A DNA stretch of 64,000 nucleotides from Sphingomonas sp. Leaf34. Its GTDB lineage: Bacteria; Pseudomonadota; Alphaproteobacteria; Sphingomonadales; Sphingomonadaceae. Positions 33,696 through 41,880 of the stretch are shown here, piece by piece. A model generated the notes under the pieces. It was not told the origin of the DNA. It saw only the letters and a list, made by a program, of their open reading frames with translations, and made no database searches. Within the stretch, counting starts at the first letter, position 1. Every line of letters starts with the position of its first letter. The stretch covers positions 744,001-808,000 of the forward strand of contig NZ_LMLC01000001.1 in assembly GCF_001421805.1 (NCBI RefSeq), in the 5' to 3' direction. The position numbers and the translations under genes were made by a program.

Positions 33696-34088
33696 ATGTT
33701 CAAGACTTTTACCCTCGCCGCCAGTGCCCTCGCATTGGGTGCGACCGCCCTCGTTCCCGCCGCCGCCGATGCGCAGCGCTGGGGCTCGCGCTACGAGCGT
33801 GGCTACGATGGCTATCAGGGGGGCTATCGGGGTGGCTACCGCGACAATGGCTACGACCGTGGCTACCGCGAGTATCGCGGCAACGACCGCCGCTACAATG
33901 CGCGCAACCGCCGCGGTTGCGACAACACCGGCGGCACCGTCATCGGCGCGCTCGCGGGCGGCCTGCTCGGTCACACCATCGCCGGCCGTGGTGACCGGAC
34001 GCTCGGCGCGGTCCTCGGCGCAGCGGGTGGCGGTCTGGCGGGCAACGCGATCGATAAGTCGGACAACCCCCGCTATTGCCGGCGGTAA
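33696..34088 (+). CDS. Glycine-zipper outer-membrane protein (17 kDa antigen-like)
   Basis: 130-residue exported protein. A signal peptide (FKTFTLAASALALGATAL, cleaved near Ala-Asp-Ala) leads to a Tyr/Gly/Arg-rich repeated stretch (GYDGYQGGYRGGYRDNGYDR), then a glycine-zipper 2TM domain (VIGALAGGLLGHTIAGRG, VLGAAGGGLAGNAIDKSD). The pattern is that of the rickettsial 17 kDa surface antigen and of sphingomonad proteins that may stabilise the outer membrane. The ATG at 33696 has GGGAGA upstream. The repeat-rich part is probably disordered. Confidence 0.85.
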   Translation: MFKTFTLAASALALGATALVPAAADAQRWGSRYERGYDGYQGGYRGGYRDNGYDRGYREYRGNDRRYNARNRRGCDNTGGTVIGALAGGLLGHTIAGRGDRTLGAVLGAAGGGLAGNAIDKSDNPRYCRR

Positions 34089-34210
34089 GCCCGGCATCGG
34101 GCCGGTGCTCGCCGCGAAAGCGGTCGAGCAGCGGCCGGCACGGACGGCGGGCAGGCAGCGCCTGACCCGACCGACGGCGGCTTTGCCGACGTCCCGCTCG
34201 TCTAGGCCCA
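34089..34210. repeat. Intergenic inverted repeats, family G copy 1
   Basis: Hairpin-rich segment after the glycine-zipper gene. A GCCGGTGCTCG stem is followed by GGCACGGACGGCGGG and ending in CCGACGGCGGCTTTGCCG. The end matches the segment at 45836-45935. No gene is apparent in 34089-34431. Confidence 0.65.
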
Positions 34211-34338
34211 ACCAGTTTCCCAGTTCCCTCGCGTAGCGTATCGAGGGCGAGGGCCGGTTTCCCGTATGGAAGCCGGCCCTTTGTTCGTCTGCGCCGCGCA
34301 ATACCCGCACCGACGAGGCGGGGCGTGACAATCCCACC

Positions 34339-34419
34339 GTCATCCTGACGAAAGTCAGGCTCCTAAGTCACGATGACACTGGTCGGTTACCCTGGGTCCT
34401 GACTTTCGTCAGGATGACG
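34339..34419. repeat. Intergenic palindrome, family C copy 1
   Basis: CGTCATCCTGACGAAAGTCAGG arm (itself a 6-bp stem with a GAAA tetraloop), spacer with a GATGACACTGG, then the inverted arm CCTGACTTTCGTCAGGATGACG. It lies between the glycine-zipper and phosphoribosyltransferase genes. Confidence 0.9.
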
Positions 34420-34431
34420 TCGGTGGTCTGG

Positions 34432-34950
34432 TCAGGCGATCCGCTCCGGCACTTCGGCGGCATCCTCCGCGATCGCCGCGCTCGGCGCGACGGCCTCCCA
34501 CGGGAACACGAACCAGTCCTTGGTCACCGTCCGGTCGATCGTCCGCGCGCTATACTCGATCCGCTCGGCCGAGCTGACATTGTCGATCAGCATCGCGAAC
34601 CGCACCGCACCGTCGACCGCACCCGCCGCGGCGAGCGCGCCGCGCAGATGCGTGATCGTCCGCCCCGAATCGTTGATGTCGTCGAGAAACAGCAGCCGCT
34701 CGCCGTCGCGCGTCCGCTGGGCGAGCTTCACCAGCGGCGCGTCGGCGAAGTCCTTCACCTGGCTGGAATAATCGACCGACAACGTCGGCAGGCCGATCGC
34801 GTGGCTGAGGAACACCGCGGGCACCAGCCCGCCGCGGCCGATACCGATGATGAAATCGGGTGTCCAGGCGGTGTCCTCGGCCAGCTTGGCGGCGAGGACG
34901 TGGATCGCAGCGACGAAATCGTCCTGCGGGATAGGGGTGAAGATCGGCAT
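34432..34950 (-). CDS. Phosphoribosyltransferase family protein
   Basis: 172-residue type I phosphoribosyltransferase. PDFIIGIGRGGLVPAVFLSH is the early loop, and the PRPP motif RLLFLDDINDSGRTITHLRG holds the paired acids. Most similar in layout to xanthine/hypoxanthine phosphoribosyltransferases (Gpt-like), which salvage purine bases; base specificity is not certain. It converges on the glycine-zipper gene, with a family C palindrome in the gap. The C-terminal 20 residues are acidic and Ala-rich. Confidence 0.85.
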   Translation of the reverse strand: MPIFTPIPQDDFVAAIHVLAAKLAEDTAWTPDFIIGIGRGGLVPAVFLSHAIGLPTLSVDYSSQVKDFADAPLVKLAQRTRDGERLLFLDDINDSGRTITHLRGALAAAGAVDGAVRFAMLIDNVSSAERIEYSARTIDRTVTKDWFVFPWEAVAPSAAIAEDAAEVPERIA

Positions 34951-34989
34951 CGACGGGGTGTTACCGTCTTGCCCTTGCGAGAGCTAGCC

Positions 34990-35066
34990 GTTCTCCTGCG
35001 AACGCAGGAGCCCAGGGCCGCAGGCCTTGCCCTCGTGACCCTGGGCTCCCGCGTTCGCGGGAGAAC
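34990..35066. repeat. Intergenic palindrome, family E copy 2
   Basis: GTTCTCCTGCGAACGCAGGAG hairpin, CCCAGGGCC, spacer, then CTGGGCTCCCGCGTTCGCGGGAGAAC, the near-perfect inverted partner. Confidence 0.85.
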
Positions 35067-35071
35067 ACTGT

Positions 35072-36418
35072 TCAGATCGTCTCCAGCGCCTGCTCGAAAT
35101 CGGCGATCAGGTCGTCCGGATCCTCCACGCCGATCGAGATGCGGACGAGGTTGTCGGTGATCCCCAGCGCCTGCTTGCGCGCATCGGGCACCGACAGATG
35201 CGTCATGCCCGCCGGGTGGCTCGCCAGCGTCTCGGTCCCGCCGAGCGACACCGCGAGCTTGGCGATCTTCAGCGCGTCGAGGAACGCAAAGCTCTCGCGC
35301 TCGCCGCCCTTGAGGTACAGCGAGAAGGTCGAGCCGCCGCCGGTGCAATGGCGGCGATAAATGTCGGCTTGCCGCTCCATGCCGGGCTCGTCTTCGAGGA
35401 AGCCGAGATACGCGACTCGCTCCACCTTCGGATGATGCCGCAGGAAGCCGCAGACCTTCGCCGCATTCTCGCCCGCACGGCTCATCCGCAGTTCGAGCGT
35501 CTCGAGGCTGCGCAACAGCATCCACGCGGTGTTCGGATCGGTGATCGTGCCGATCGTGTTGCGCATCGTCCGGATCGTGTTGATGTGCTCCTTCGACCCC
35601 AGGACGCCGCCCGCGACCAGATCCGAATGCCCGCCGACATATTTGGTCAGCGAATAGACGACGATGTCCGCACCATGCTTGAGCGGCTGGAACCACAGCG
35701 GCCCGAGGAACGTGTTGTCGATCGCGATCGGGGGCTTATCACCCGTGAAGATCGCATCGCGGCTGGCGGCGACCGCCTCTACGTCGACGAGCGCGTTGGT
35801 CGGGTTCGCCGGGCTTTCGAGATAGATCAGCGCGACGTTGCCGGTCGCGGCCTCGGTCATCACCGCGTCGATCTCCTCACGCGTCGCACCCGCCGGGAAG
35901 TCGAGCCACTTCACCCCGAACTTGCCGAGAACGCGGCCGATCAGCGTCTCGGTCGCCGCATAAAGCGGCCCCGAATGGACGATCGTGTCGCCCGGCTTGA
36001 CCATCGCGAGGAACAGCGTCGCGATCGCCGACATGCCGCTCGAGAAGGCGAGCGCGTCCTCCGCCTCTTCCCACACGCCGAGGCGATCCTCGAGGATCTC
36101 CTGGTTCGGGCCGTTGAAGCGCGAATAGACGAGCCCCTCGGCACCGCCCGGACGCTTGCCGGTGACGCCCTCGAAATGCCGCTTGCCCGCCGCGGCGTTG
36201 GGGAAGACGAAGGTCGAGGTGAGGAAGATCGGCGGCTTCAGCGAGCCCTCCGACAGCGACGGATCATAGCCGTGCCCCATCATCAGCGTCGACGGCTTCA
36301 GCTTGCGTCCACCGATCTTCTCGACCTGCGGCTTGGGCGCGACTCGCGCGGCGACGCCGGTCAGGTCGGCTTCGGTCTCGGCGGGGATGGCACCTGCGTT
36401 ATCGGGGGTATCGGACAT
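35072..36418 (-). CDS. Trans-sulfuration PLP enzyme (cystathionine gamma-synthase family)
   Basis: 448-residue PLP enzyme of the Cys/Met metabolism family, which includes cystathionine gamma-synthase, O-succinylhomoserine sulfhydrylase and methionine gamma-lyase. Signatures are YSRFNGPNQEILEDRL, FSSGMSAIATLFLAMV (phosphate loop), AIDNTFLGPLWFQPLKHGAD, and the PLP lysine in YSLTKYVGGHSDLVAGG. The N-terminal 50 residues extend beyond the usual family length and are Ala/Glu/Lys-rich. Which homoserine ester or sulfur donor is used cannot be told. A SAM riboswitch was looked for in the 77 bases upstream and not seen. Confidence 0.9.
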   Translation of the reverse strand: MSDTPDNAGAIPAETEADLTGVAARVAPKPQVEKIGGRKLKPSTLMMGHGYDPSLSEGSLKPPIFLTSTFVFPNAAAGKRHFEGVTGKRPGGAEGLVYSRFNGPNQEILEDRLGVWEEAEDALAFSSGMSAIATLFLAMVKPGDTIVHSGPLYAATETLIGRVLGKFGVKWLDFPAGATREEIDAVMTEAATGNVALIYLESPANPTNALVDVEAVAASRDAIFTGDKPPIAIDNTFLGPLWFQPLKHGADIVVYSLTKYVGGHSDLVAGGVLGSKEHINTIRTMRNTIGTITDPNTAWMLLRSLETLELRMSRAGENAAKVCGFLRHHPKVERVAYLGFLEDEPGMERQADIYRRHCTGGGSTFSLYLKGGERESFAFLDALKIAKLAVSLGGTETLASHPAGMTHLSVPDARKQALGITDNLVRISIGVEDPDDLIADFEQALETI

Positions 36419-36495
36419 TCATAAGCTCCTGCGTGGCCCGTCTGGCGCGGACCGATCTGTCGAGCCTAAACGAGCGCTGCAGGATTTGGGACCCG

Positions 36496-37254
36496 TTACA
36501 GCCCGATGATGCTGATCTGGCGGCCATAAGAGGGTTCGTCACGATGGGTCGCGCGGCGGTAGCTGAAGAAGCGCTCCGGGTCGGCGTAGGTGTCGAGCCC
36601 GAGCGCCTCGATCCGGCCAATCCCGGCGACCGCGAGACGGCTGACGACATAGGCCTCAAGGTCGAACTGATAATGGTCCGCGCGGCCATCGGCGAAGAAG
36701 CGCTCATTCTCCGGATCCGACTCGCAGAACCGGCGGATGAACGTGTCGTCGACCTCGTAGCTCGCGCGCGCGATGCACGGACCGACCGCGGCGACGATGC
36801 GGTCGCGGCGCGCACCGATCGCCTCCATCGCGAGGATCGTCGCATCGGTGACGCCGCCGAGCGCCCCTTTCCACCCGGCATGCGCCGCCGCCACGACGCC
36901 GGCTTCCGCGTCGGCGAACAGCACCGGCCCGCAGTCCGCGGTGAGGATGCCGAGCGCCAGCCCGGGGCGGTTGGTGACCAGCGCGTCGCCGCGGGGACGG
37001 AGCGCGTCGTCGAACGGCGCGATCACGGTGACCACGTCGGCAGAATGGATCTGGTAGAGCCCGACGAGCGTACCGCCCGGCAGCACCGCCTCGCTGGCAC
37101 GCCGGCGGTTCTCGGCGATCGCGGCGGGGTCGTCGTCGGAGCCGATGCCGACGTTGAGGCTCGCATAGGCGCCGGTCGACACGCCGCCGCGACGGCCGAG
37201 AAAGCCGTGGCGGACCCCGCCGAGCGACGTGGCGCGGATGACGTCGATGGTCAT
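36496..37254 (-). CDS. pgeF: Peptidoglycan editing factor / multicopper-like (PgeF/YfiH) family
   Basis: 252-residue protein of the YfiH/PgeF family, a laccase-like fold now known to remove wrongly placed residues in peptidoglycan precursors and to have purine nucleoside activity in some members. VRHGFLGRRGGVSTGAYASLNVG, ADCGPVLFADAEAGVVAAAHAGWKG and GPCIARASYEVDD carry the conserved metal-site residues (Cys and His). The ATG at 37254 (MTIDVIRATS) is preferred over the open frame to 37302, which would extend into a palindrome. It lies upstream of the trans-sulfuration gene on the same strand. Confidence 0.9.
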   Translation of the reverse strand: MTIDVIRATSLGGVRHGFLGRRGGVSTGAYASLNVGIGSDDDPAAIAENRRRASEAVLPGGTLVGLYQIHSADVVTVIAPFDDALRPRGDALVTNRPGLALGILTADCGPVLFADAEAGVVAAAHAGWKGALGGVTDATILAMEAIGARRDRIVAAVGPCIARASYEVDDTFIRRFCESDPENERFFADGRADHYQFDLEAYVVSRLAVAGIGRIEALGLDTYADPERFFSYRRATHRDEPSYGRQISIIGL

Positions 37255-37276
37255 GCCGAACGATCTCCCCGCACAT

Positions 37277-37381
37277 CCACCCCGGCGAAGGCCGGGGCCC
37301 AAATGGGGGACAATGCTGACAGAGGACGGCGCATCGTTACACCAACCTTTCCAATTGGGCCCCGGCCTGCGCCGGGGTGGT
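37277..37381. repeat. Intergenic palindrome, family B copy 3
   Basis: CCACCCCGGCGAAGGCCGGG arm, CCCAAATGGG, a divergent spacer and the partner CCAATTGGGCCCCGGCCTGC. It sits directly upstream of the pgeF start, between pgeF and the GNAT gene. Confidence 0.9.
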
Positions 37382-37405
37382 GCTCATTTGCGGCACTATT
37401 GATCA

Positions 37406-37915
37406 TCACAGGACGAGCCGCATGATACGATCGTCGTCGGGCTGCTCGCCGACCATGAACACATACCGGCCGATCTCGACGAACCCATAGCGCTGGTAGA
37501 ATCGGATCGCCCGCGCATTGTCGACATAGACGCTGAGGATCATTTCCGTCCGCCCGTCAGCCCGCGCGGCATCGATCGCCCAGTCCATCAGCGCGGGGCC
37601 GACGCCCGCGCCATGCTGGTCGGCGCGAACATAGAGCTGGTAGAGTTCGACCGCCGTGTCGGGCCAGTCGCCGGGAAAGGCGACGGGGCCGATCTTGGCG
37701 AACCCGACGATCGCCGCGCCGTCGGTGGCAAGGCGGATCGTGTAGCGCGGATCGCCGATCTGCGCAGGCAGCCCGTTCTCGCCAAACGCCTGGTCGAGAA
37801 ACGTCGCGAGGTCCTGCGGGCGGTACAGCGTGCCGAACGTCTCCGTGAACGACTGCGTCGCCATCGCGGCGAGTGCCGGGCCGTCGGCGGGCACCGCGTC
37901 GCGATAGGCGATCAC
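37406..37915 (-). CDS. GNAT family N-acetyltransferase
   Basis: 169-residue acetyltransferase. ELYQLYVRADQHGAGVGPALMDWAID is motif A, with the RxxGxG/A-type acetyl-CoA loop (RADQHGAGVG); the preceding IVGFAKIGPVAF strand and the final NARAIRFYQRYGFVEIGRY (motif B) complete the fold. The substrate is not predictable. Its ATG overlaps the stop of the MidA-like methyltransferase gene by four bases, so the two are co-translated. Confidence 0.9.
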   Translation of the reverse strand: MIAYRDAVPADGPALAAMATQSFTETFGTLYRPQDLATFLDQAFGENGLPAQIGDPRYTIRLATDGAAIVGFAKIGPVAFPGDWPDTAVELYQLYVRADQHGAGVGPALMDWAIDAARADGRTEMILSVYVDNARAIRFYQRYGFVEIGRYVFMVGEQPDDDRIMRLVL

Positions 37916-39012
37916 GCGCCCATCCCTGCGAACGCCGCCGGGGTCGGCCAGGACGGCGCGGTGATCGCGAGCGCTTTGAAGAGCGTCCCCATGTCGTCCA
38001 TCAGCCGGCGGCGATCCGCCGCCAGCGATTCGGCGCGCGCGGGCGCCGCCTTGGCGAGCGCCGAGGTGCGCGAATCGATGCCAAGCCCGCCGAGCAGGTC
38101 GCGCTGGCTCACCGGCCCCCAGGCGACCGCGCCCTCGGCCTGCGCGGCGGCGGCGAGCGTGGTGAAGTCGACATGGGCGGTGAGGTCATGCTCGCCCGGC
38201 GCCTCGAACGGATTGGCGAAGGCGTGGCCGCGGACCGCCTGCAAGCTGTCGCCGAGCGCAGGCCCTTCATAGCCATAGTCGATCGCGATCAGCGCGCCGC
38301 CCTGGCGGGCGATCCGCTGCGCGAGGCCGCGGACGATGGTCACCGCGGCGGGCGAGGTCTCCAGGATCGAGCCCGCAGGCGCATCGCGGAACGGCTCGGG
38401 AATGACCGCGTCGGGCAGCGGCTTGCCCGCGATCGGCAGGAACAGCAGGTCCTGCGCGGCGACGAGCCGCTCGTGCCACTGCTCGCGCTTGACGAGCTGG
38501 CGGATCGGCAGCGCGTCGAAAAACTCGTTGGCGACGACGATCAGCGGGCGATCATTGGGCAGCGTGTCGAACGTGTCGTGCCACGTCGCGCCGGGGACTC
38601 GGTCGGCCTGGGCGGTGCGGAGTGCCGGGCTCGTCTCGACGAAATGGACCGGGGTTTCGAGCCCCGCCTTCGCCATCGCGCGCGCTGCGTCGGCGGCGAG
38701 CGTCCCGCGACCGGGGCCGAGCTCGACCCACGCCACGTCCGGCCGCCCCGCACGGTCCCACAGGTCCGCGCACCAAAGGCCGACGAGTTCGCCGAACATC
38801 TGGCTGATCTCGGGCGCGGTGGTGAAATCCCCCGCGGCGCCAAGCGGATCGCGCGTCGCGTAATAGTGCGCGTTGGCGGCCGCCATGTACTGCGCAACAG
38901 GGATAGGCCCCGCGAGTGCGATCGCGCGCGCGAGGCGTTCGGGTAGGGCGGCTTCTATTCCCCTTCCGCTTGCGGGAGGGGTTAGGGGAGGGGCTGGAGT
39001 ATCGTTGGCCAT
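37912..39012 (-). CDS. MidA/NDUFAF7-like SAM-dependent methyltransferase
   Basis: 366-residue methyltransferase of the MidA family; the mitochondrial homologue NDUFAF7 methylates an arginine of complex I subunit NDUFS2. PIPVAQYMAAANAHYYATRDPLG and GDFTTAPEISQMFGELVG are the family opening, and VELGPGRGTLAADAARAM is the SAM loop, followed by VANEFFDALPIRQLV. The true family start would be near GPIPVAQYM, but no ATG, GTG or TTG lies there. The first in-frame start is inside the family A' palindrome, so the first 20 residues or so (PAPPLTPPASGRG) are repeat-derived. It overlaps the GNAT gene downstream. Confidence 0.85.
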   Translation of the reverse strand: MANDTPAPPLTPPASGRGIEAALPERLARAIALAGPIPVAQYMAAANAHYYATRDPLGAAGDFTTAPEISQMFGELVGLWCADLWDRAGRPDVAWVELGPGRGTLAADAARAMAKAGLETPVHFVETSPALRTAQADRVPGATWHDTFDTLPNDRPLIVVANEFFDALPIRQLVKREQWHERLVAAQDLLFLPIAGKPLPDAVIPEPFRDAPAGSILETSPAAVTIVRGLAQRIARQGGALIAIDYGYEGPALGDSLQAVRGHAFANPFEAPGEHDLTAHVDFTTLAAAAQAEGAVAWGPVSQRDLLGGLGIDSRTSALAKAAPARAESLAADRRRLMDDMGTLFKALAITAPSWPTPAAFAGMGA

Positions 39013-39063
39013 GACGTTTGCGGCCATGCCCTCCCCCGCCCCCTCCCGCAAGCGGGAGGGGAG
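38959..39063. repeat. Intergenic palindrome, family A' copy 2, inside a coding start
   Basis: CCCCTTCCGCTTGCGGGAGG arm (38960-38979 or so) and its partner CCCTCCCGCAAGCGGGAGGG ending at 39062, with CCCTCCCCCGCCCC and GTTAGGGGAGGGG between. Its distal half forms the gap before lgt and the rest encodes the N-terminus of the MidA-like protein. See 11788-11893 for the other copy. Confidence 0.85.
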
Positions 39064-39948
39064 TCAGGCGACGCTCTGCGTCCCCGCGATCGACTCCACT
39101 CGCACGCGGCGCTTGGCCGAGGTCGCGACCAGATAGGCACCGCCGACGATCATCGGCACGCACAGCCACTGGCCCATGTGCAGCCCGGTATGTTCGGCAA
39201 AGGCCCGCAGCTGCGAATCGGGTTCGCGGAAGAACTCGACGGTGAAGCGCGCGAGGCCGTAGCCCAGCACGAACAGCCCGACGAGCTTGCCCGGATCGTA
39301 GCGCGCCTTGGTCTTCCAGAACGCGAACCACAGCAGCACGAAGAGTGCGATGCCTTCGAGGCCGGCTTCGTACAGCTGGCTCGGGTGGCGCGCCGGCTCG
39401 ATCATGCCGAACGGCACGGTGCGTTCGAAGATGATGCCCCAGGCGACGTCGGTCGGCTTGCCCCAGAGCTCGCCGTTGACGAAGTTGGCGAGCCGCCCGA
39501 AGAACAGCCCGAACGGGACAGCGCAGGCGATATAATCGTGCACGCGCAACCAGTTGAGCTGGTGCTTGCGCGCGAACAGGATCAGCCCGATCGAGGTGCC
39601 GATGACCCCGCCGTGGAACGACATCCCGCCGTCCCACAGCCGGAAGATCCGCAGCGGATGCAGGAACATCTCGGGCGCATAGAAGATCACATAGCCGAGT
39701 CGCCCGCCCAGGATGATGCCGAGCGTCGCGTAGAACACCAGGTCGTCGGCATGGCGCCGCGCCATCGGTGCACCGGGCTGCGCGAGCAGCCTCAGCAGAT
39801 ACCACCAGCCGAGCAGGATCCCGCCGATATAGGCCAGGCTATACCAGCGCAGCGTGAAGAATCCGATCGAGAAGACGTCGGGGTGCAAACCCAGATCCTC
39901 GAAGCGGATGTGACTGCCGACGGCAGCAGAAATGGTCGACAGGATCAA
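39064..39948 (-). CDS. lgt: Prolipoprotein diacylglyceryl transferase
   Basis: 294-residue inner-membrane enzyme that attaches diacylglycerol from phosphatidylglycerol to the lipobox cysteine, the first step of lipoprotein maturation. Seven transmembrane helices are evident. Signatures are [13 protein letters not shown] (HGG motif) and [19 protein letters not shown] (the Lgt signature), with [13 protein letters not shown] after it. Start choice: TTG at 39948 with GGGGA (39956-39960 on the reverse strand) seven bases upstream; an ATG at 39978 has no ribosome binding site. It lies just upstream of the MidA-like gene on the same strand. Confidence 0.93.
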   Translation of the reverse strand: MILSTISAAVGSHIRFEDLGLHPDVFSIGFFTLRWYSLAYIGGILLGWWYLLRLLAQPGAPMARRHADDLVFYATLGIILGGRLGYVIFYAPEMFLHPLRIFRLWDGGMSFHGGVIGTSIGLILFARKHQLNWLRVHDYIACAVPFGLFFGRLANFVNGELWGKPTDVAWGIIFERTVPFGMIEPARHPSQLYEAGLEGIALFVLLWFAFWKTKARYDPGKLVGLFVLGYGLARFTVEFFREPDSQLRAFAEHTGLHMGQWLCVPMIVGGAYLVATSAKRRVRVESIAGTQSVA

Positions 39949-40015
39949 AGGCTTTTCCCCACGCGTTCGCCCCTGCATAAAGACGAGTAACGATAAGACC
40001 AAGTAGGAGAGCGAT

Positions 40016-41704
40016 ATGCGGACCGAGCTCGATGCGGCTATGGATTCCACGATGGCCGCGCTGACCGCGCCCGACGGCATGCTGGCACTCGGTTCGGCCG
40101 AGCGGTTCGGGGTCACGCTCCCGACGATCGCTGCCGCGCCGCCTGCGCTGAGTTACTATTTCGCGCATTATGCCAACGAGCATCGCGACGCCGTCTTCCT
40201 CGTCTCGGGCCCCGAGCGGCTGACGTTCGGCGAGGTCCATGCCGCGGCGGAGCGTGTCGCGCGCGCGCTGGTCGGCGGGCACGGCGTGGCGAAGGGCGAC
40301 CGGGTCGGGATCGCGATGCGCAATTCGCCGTCGTGGATCGTGCTCTACATGGGCATCGTCATGGCCGGCGGCGTCGCGACGTTGCTCAACGGCTGGTGGC
40401 AGGCCGAGGAACTGGAAGCGGCGATCCGCGACGTCGATTGCGCGCTCGTCTTCGCCGACCCGCCGCGCGTGAAGCGGCTCGCGCAGATCGCCGGCCTTAC
40501 CGCGCCGGTGATCGAGATCGACGATACGCGGCCGATCACTGAAGCGCTGGCAACCGTGCTCGCCAGGGACGATCATACCGCCGACCTGCCGCCGCTGGGG
40601 CCCGAGGATCATGCGACGATCCTGTTCACGAGCGGGTCGACCGGCCAGTCGAAGGGCGCGCTGTCCGAGCATCGCGCGATCGTGCAGGGCGTCTTCAACT
40701 ATCTCGCCCAAGCGATGATGATGATGGGCATCGCCACCGCTCAGGGCAATCCGCCGGTCGGCCAGCCGGTCACGTTGCTGACAATCCCGCTGTTCCACAT
40801 CACCGGCGAAGTGCCGGTGTTCCTCCAGAGCTTCGCGATGGGGCGCAAGCTCGTGCTGATGCCGAAATGGGATGCGGGCGAGGCGATGCGGCTGATCGAG
40901 GCGGAGGGCGTCACCTATTTCGTCGGCGTGCCGCTGATGAGCTTCGAGATCCTCAACCACCCCGATCGCGCGAAGTACGACCTGTCGACCGTCACCGATT
41001 TCGCCGCGGGCGGTGCGCCGCGCCCGGTCGATCACGTCCGCCGGATCGACGCGGAGATGGGCGGGGGCGCGCCGCTGATCGGCTACGGCCTTACCGAGAC
41101 CAACGCGGTCGGCACGGGCAACTGGCGCAGCAACTATCTCGCCAAGCCCAATTCCGCGGGCCGCGCGGGCGCGCCGCTGGTCGATCTCGCGATCCTCGAC
41201 GATGCCGGCCACCCGGTCGATCAGGGTCAGCGCGGCGAGGTCTGCATCCGCACGATCTGCAACTTCAAGGAATATTGGAACCGCCCCGACGCGACCGCCG
41301 CGGCGTTCACCGCGGACGGCTATTTCCGCACCGGCGACATCGGCTATCTCGACGAGGACGACTATCTGTTCATCGTCGACCGCAAGAAGGACATCATCAT
41401 CCGCGGCGGCGAGAATATCTCGTGCCAGGAGGTCGAGGCGGCGCTGTACGAGCATCCGGCGGTGGCGGAAGCCGCGGTGTTCGGGCTGGCGGACGAGCGG
41501 TTCGGCGAGGTGCCGGGCGCGGTGGTCGTGGTGCGCGACGGCGAGACGCTGACGCCCGACGATCTCTGCGCGTTCCTCTACCAGCACATCGCCGCGTTCA
41601 AGGTGCCGCAGCGGATCTGGATCTCGGATACGCCGCTGCCGCGGCTCGGGACGGAAAAGATCGACAAGGTCTCGCTCAAGGCAACGTACCGCGCACTGGC
41701 CTGA
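40016..41704 (+). CDS. Acyl-CoA synthetase (AMP-forming)
   Basis: 562-residue adenylate-forming ligase. [20 protein letters not shown] is the P-loop A3 motif, [11 protein letters not shown] the A5, [21 protein letters not shown] the A7/A8 hinge and [18 protein letters not shown] the A8. The C-terminal lysine lies in [14 protein letters not shown]. It activates a carboxylic acid, probably a medium or long fatty acid, to acyl-CoA via the acyl-AMP. AGGAGAG lies just before the ATG. It is divergent from lgt. Confidence 0.92.
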   Translation: MRTELDAAMDSTMAALTAPDGMLALGSAERFGVTLPTIAAAPPALSYYFAHYANEHRDAVFLVSGPERLTFGEVHAAAERVARALVGGHGVAKGDRVGIAMRNSPSWIVLYMGIVMAGGVATLLNGWWQAEELEAAIRDVDCALVFADPPRVKRLAQIAGLTAPVIEIDDTRPITEALATVLARDDHTADLPPLGPEDHATILFTSGSTGQSKGALSEHRAIVQGVFNYLAQAMMMMGIATAQGNPPVGQPVTLLTIPLFHITGEVPVFLQSFAMGRKLVLMPKWDAGEAMRLIEAEGVTYFVGVPLMSFEILNHPDRAKYDLSTVTDFAAGGAPRPVDHVRRIDAEMGGGAPLIGYGLTETNAVGTGNWRSNYLAKPNSAGRAGAPLVDLAILDDAGHPVDQGQRGEVCIRTICNFKEYWNRPDATAAAFTADGYFRTGDIGYLDEDDYLFIVDRKKDIIIRGGENISCQEVEAALYEHPAVAEAAVFGLADERFGEVPGAVVVVRDGETLTPDDLCAFLYQHIAAFKVPQRIWISDTPLPRLGTEKIDKVSLKATYRALA

Positions 41705-41732
41705 ATTTGTGGGACAAGAAGTCTCCCATTTC

Positions 41733-41815
41733 CGTCATCCTGACGAAAGTCAGGACCCAGGATAACGGGAGGCTCCGCTGCTTGGCTCTGGGTCCTGACT
41801 TTCGTCAGGATGACG
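41733..41815. repeat. Intergenic palindrome, family C copy 2
   Basis: CGTCATCCTGACGAAAGTCAGG arm, GACCCAGG, spacer, and the exact inverted partner ending GTCAGGATGACG. Located between the acyl-CoA synthetase and molybdopterin oxidoreductase genes. A shorter CCTTCTCCCCTTGGGGGAGAAGG hairpin follows at 41842-41866. Confidence 0.9.
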
Positions 41816-41880
41816 AGGGAAGATAGACGTGCTGCCGCGCCACCTTCTCCCCTTGGGGGAGAAGGGTTAGAGACCACGGC

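Noticed and set aside
36419..36495. Possible SAM riboswitch upstream of the trans-sulfuration gene
   Set aside because: The 77-base region shows no match to SAM-II or SAM-V cores that I could align, and no pseudoknot-like stems.
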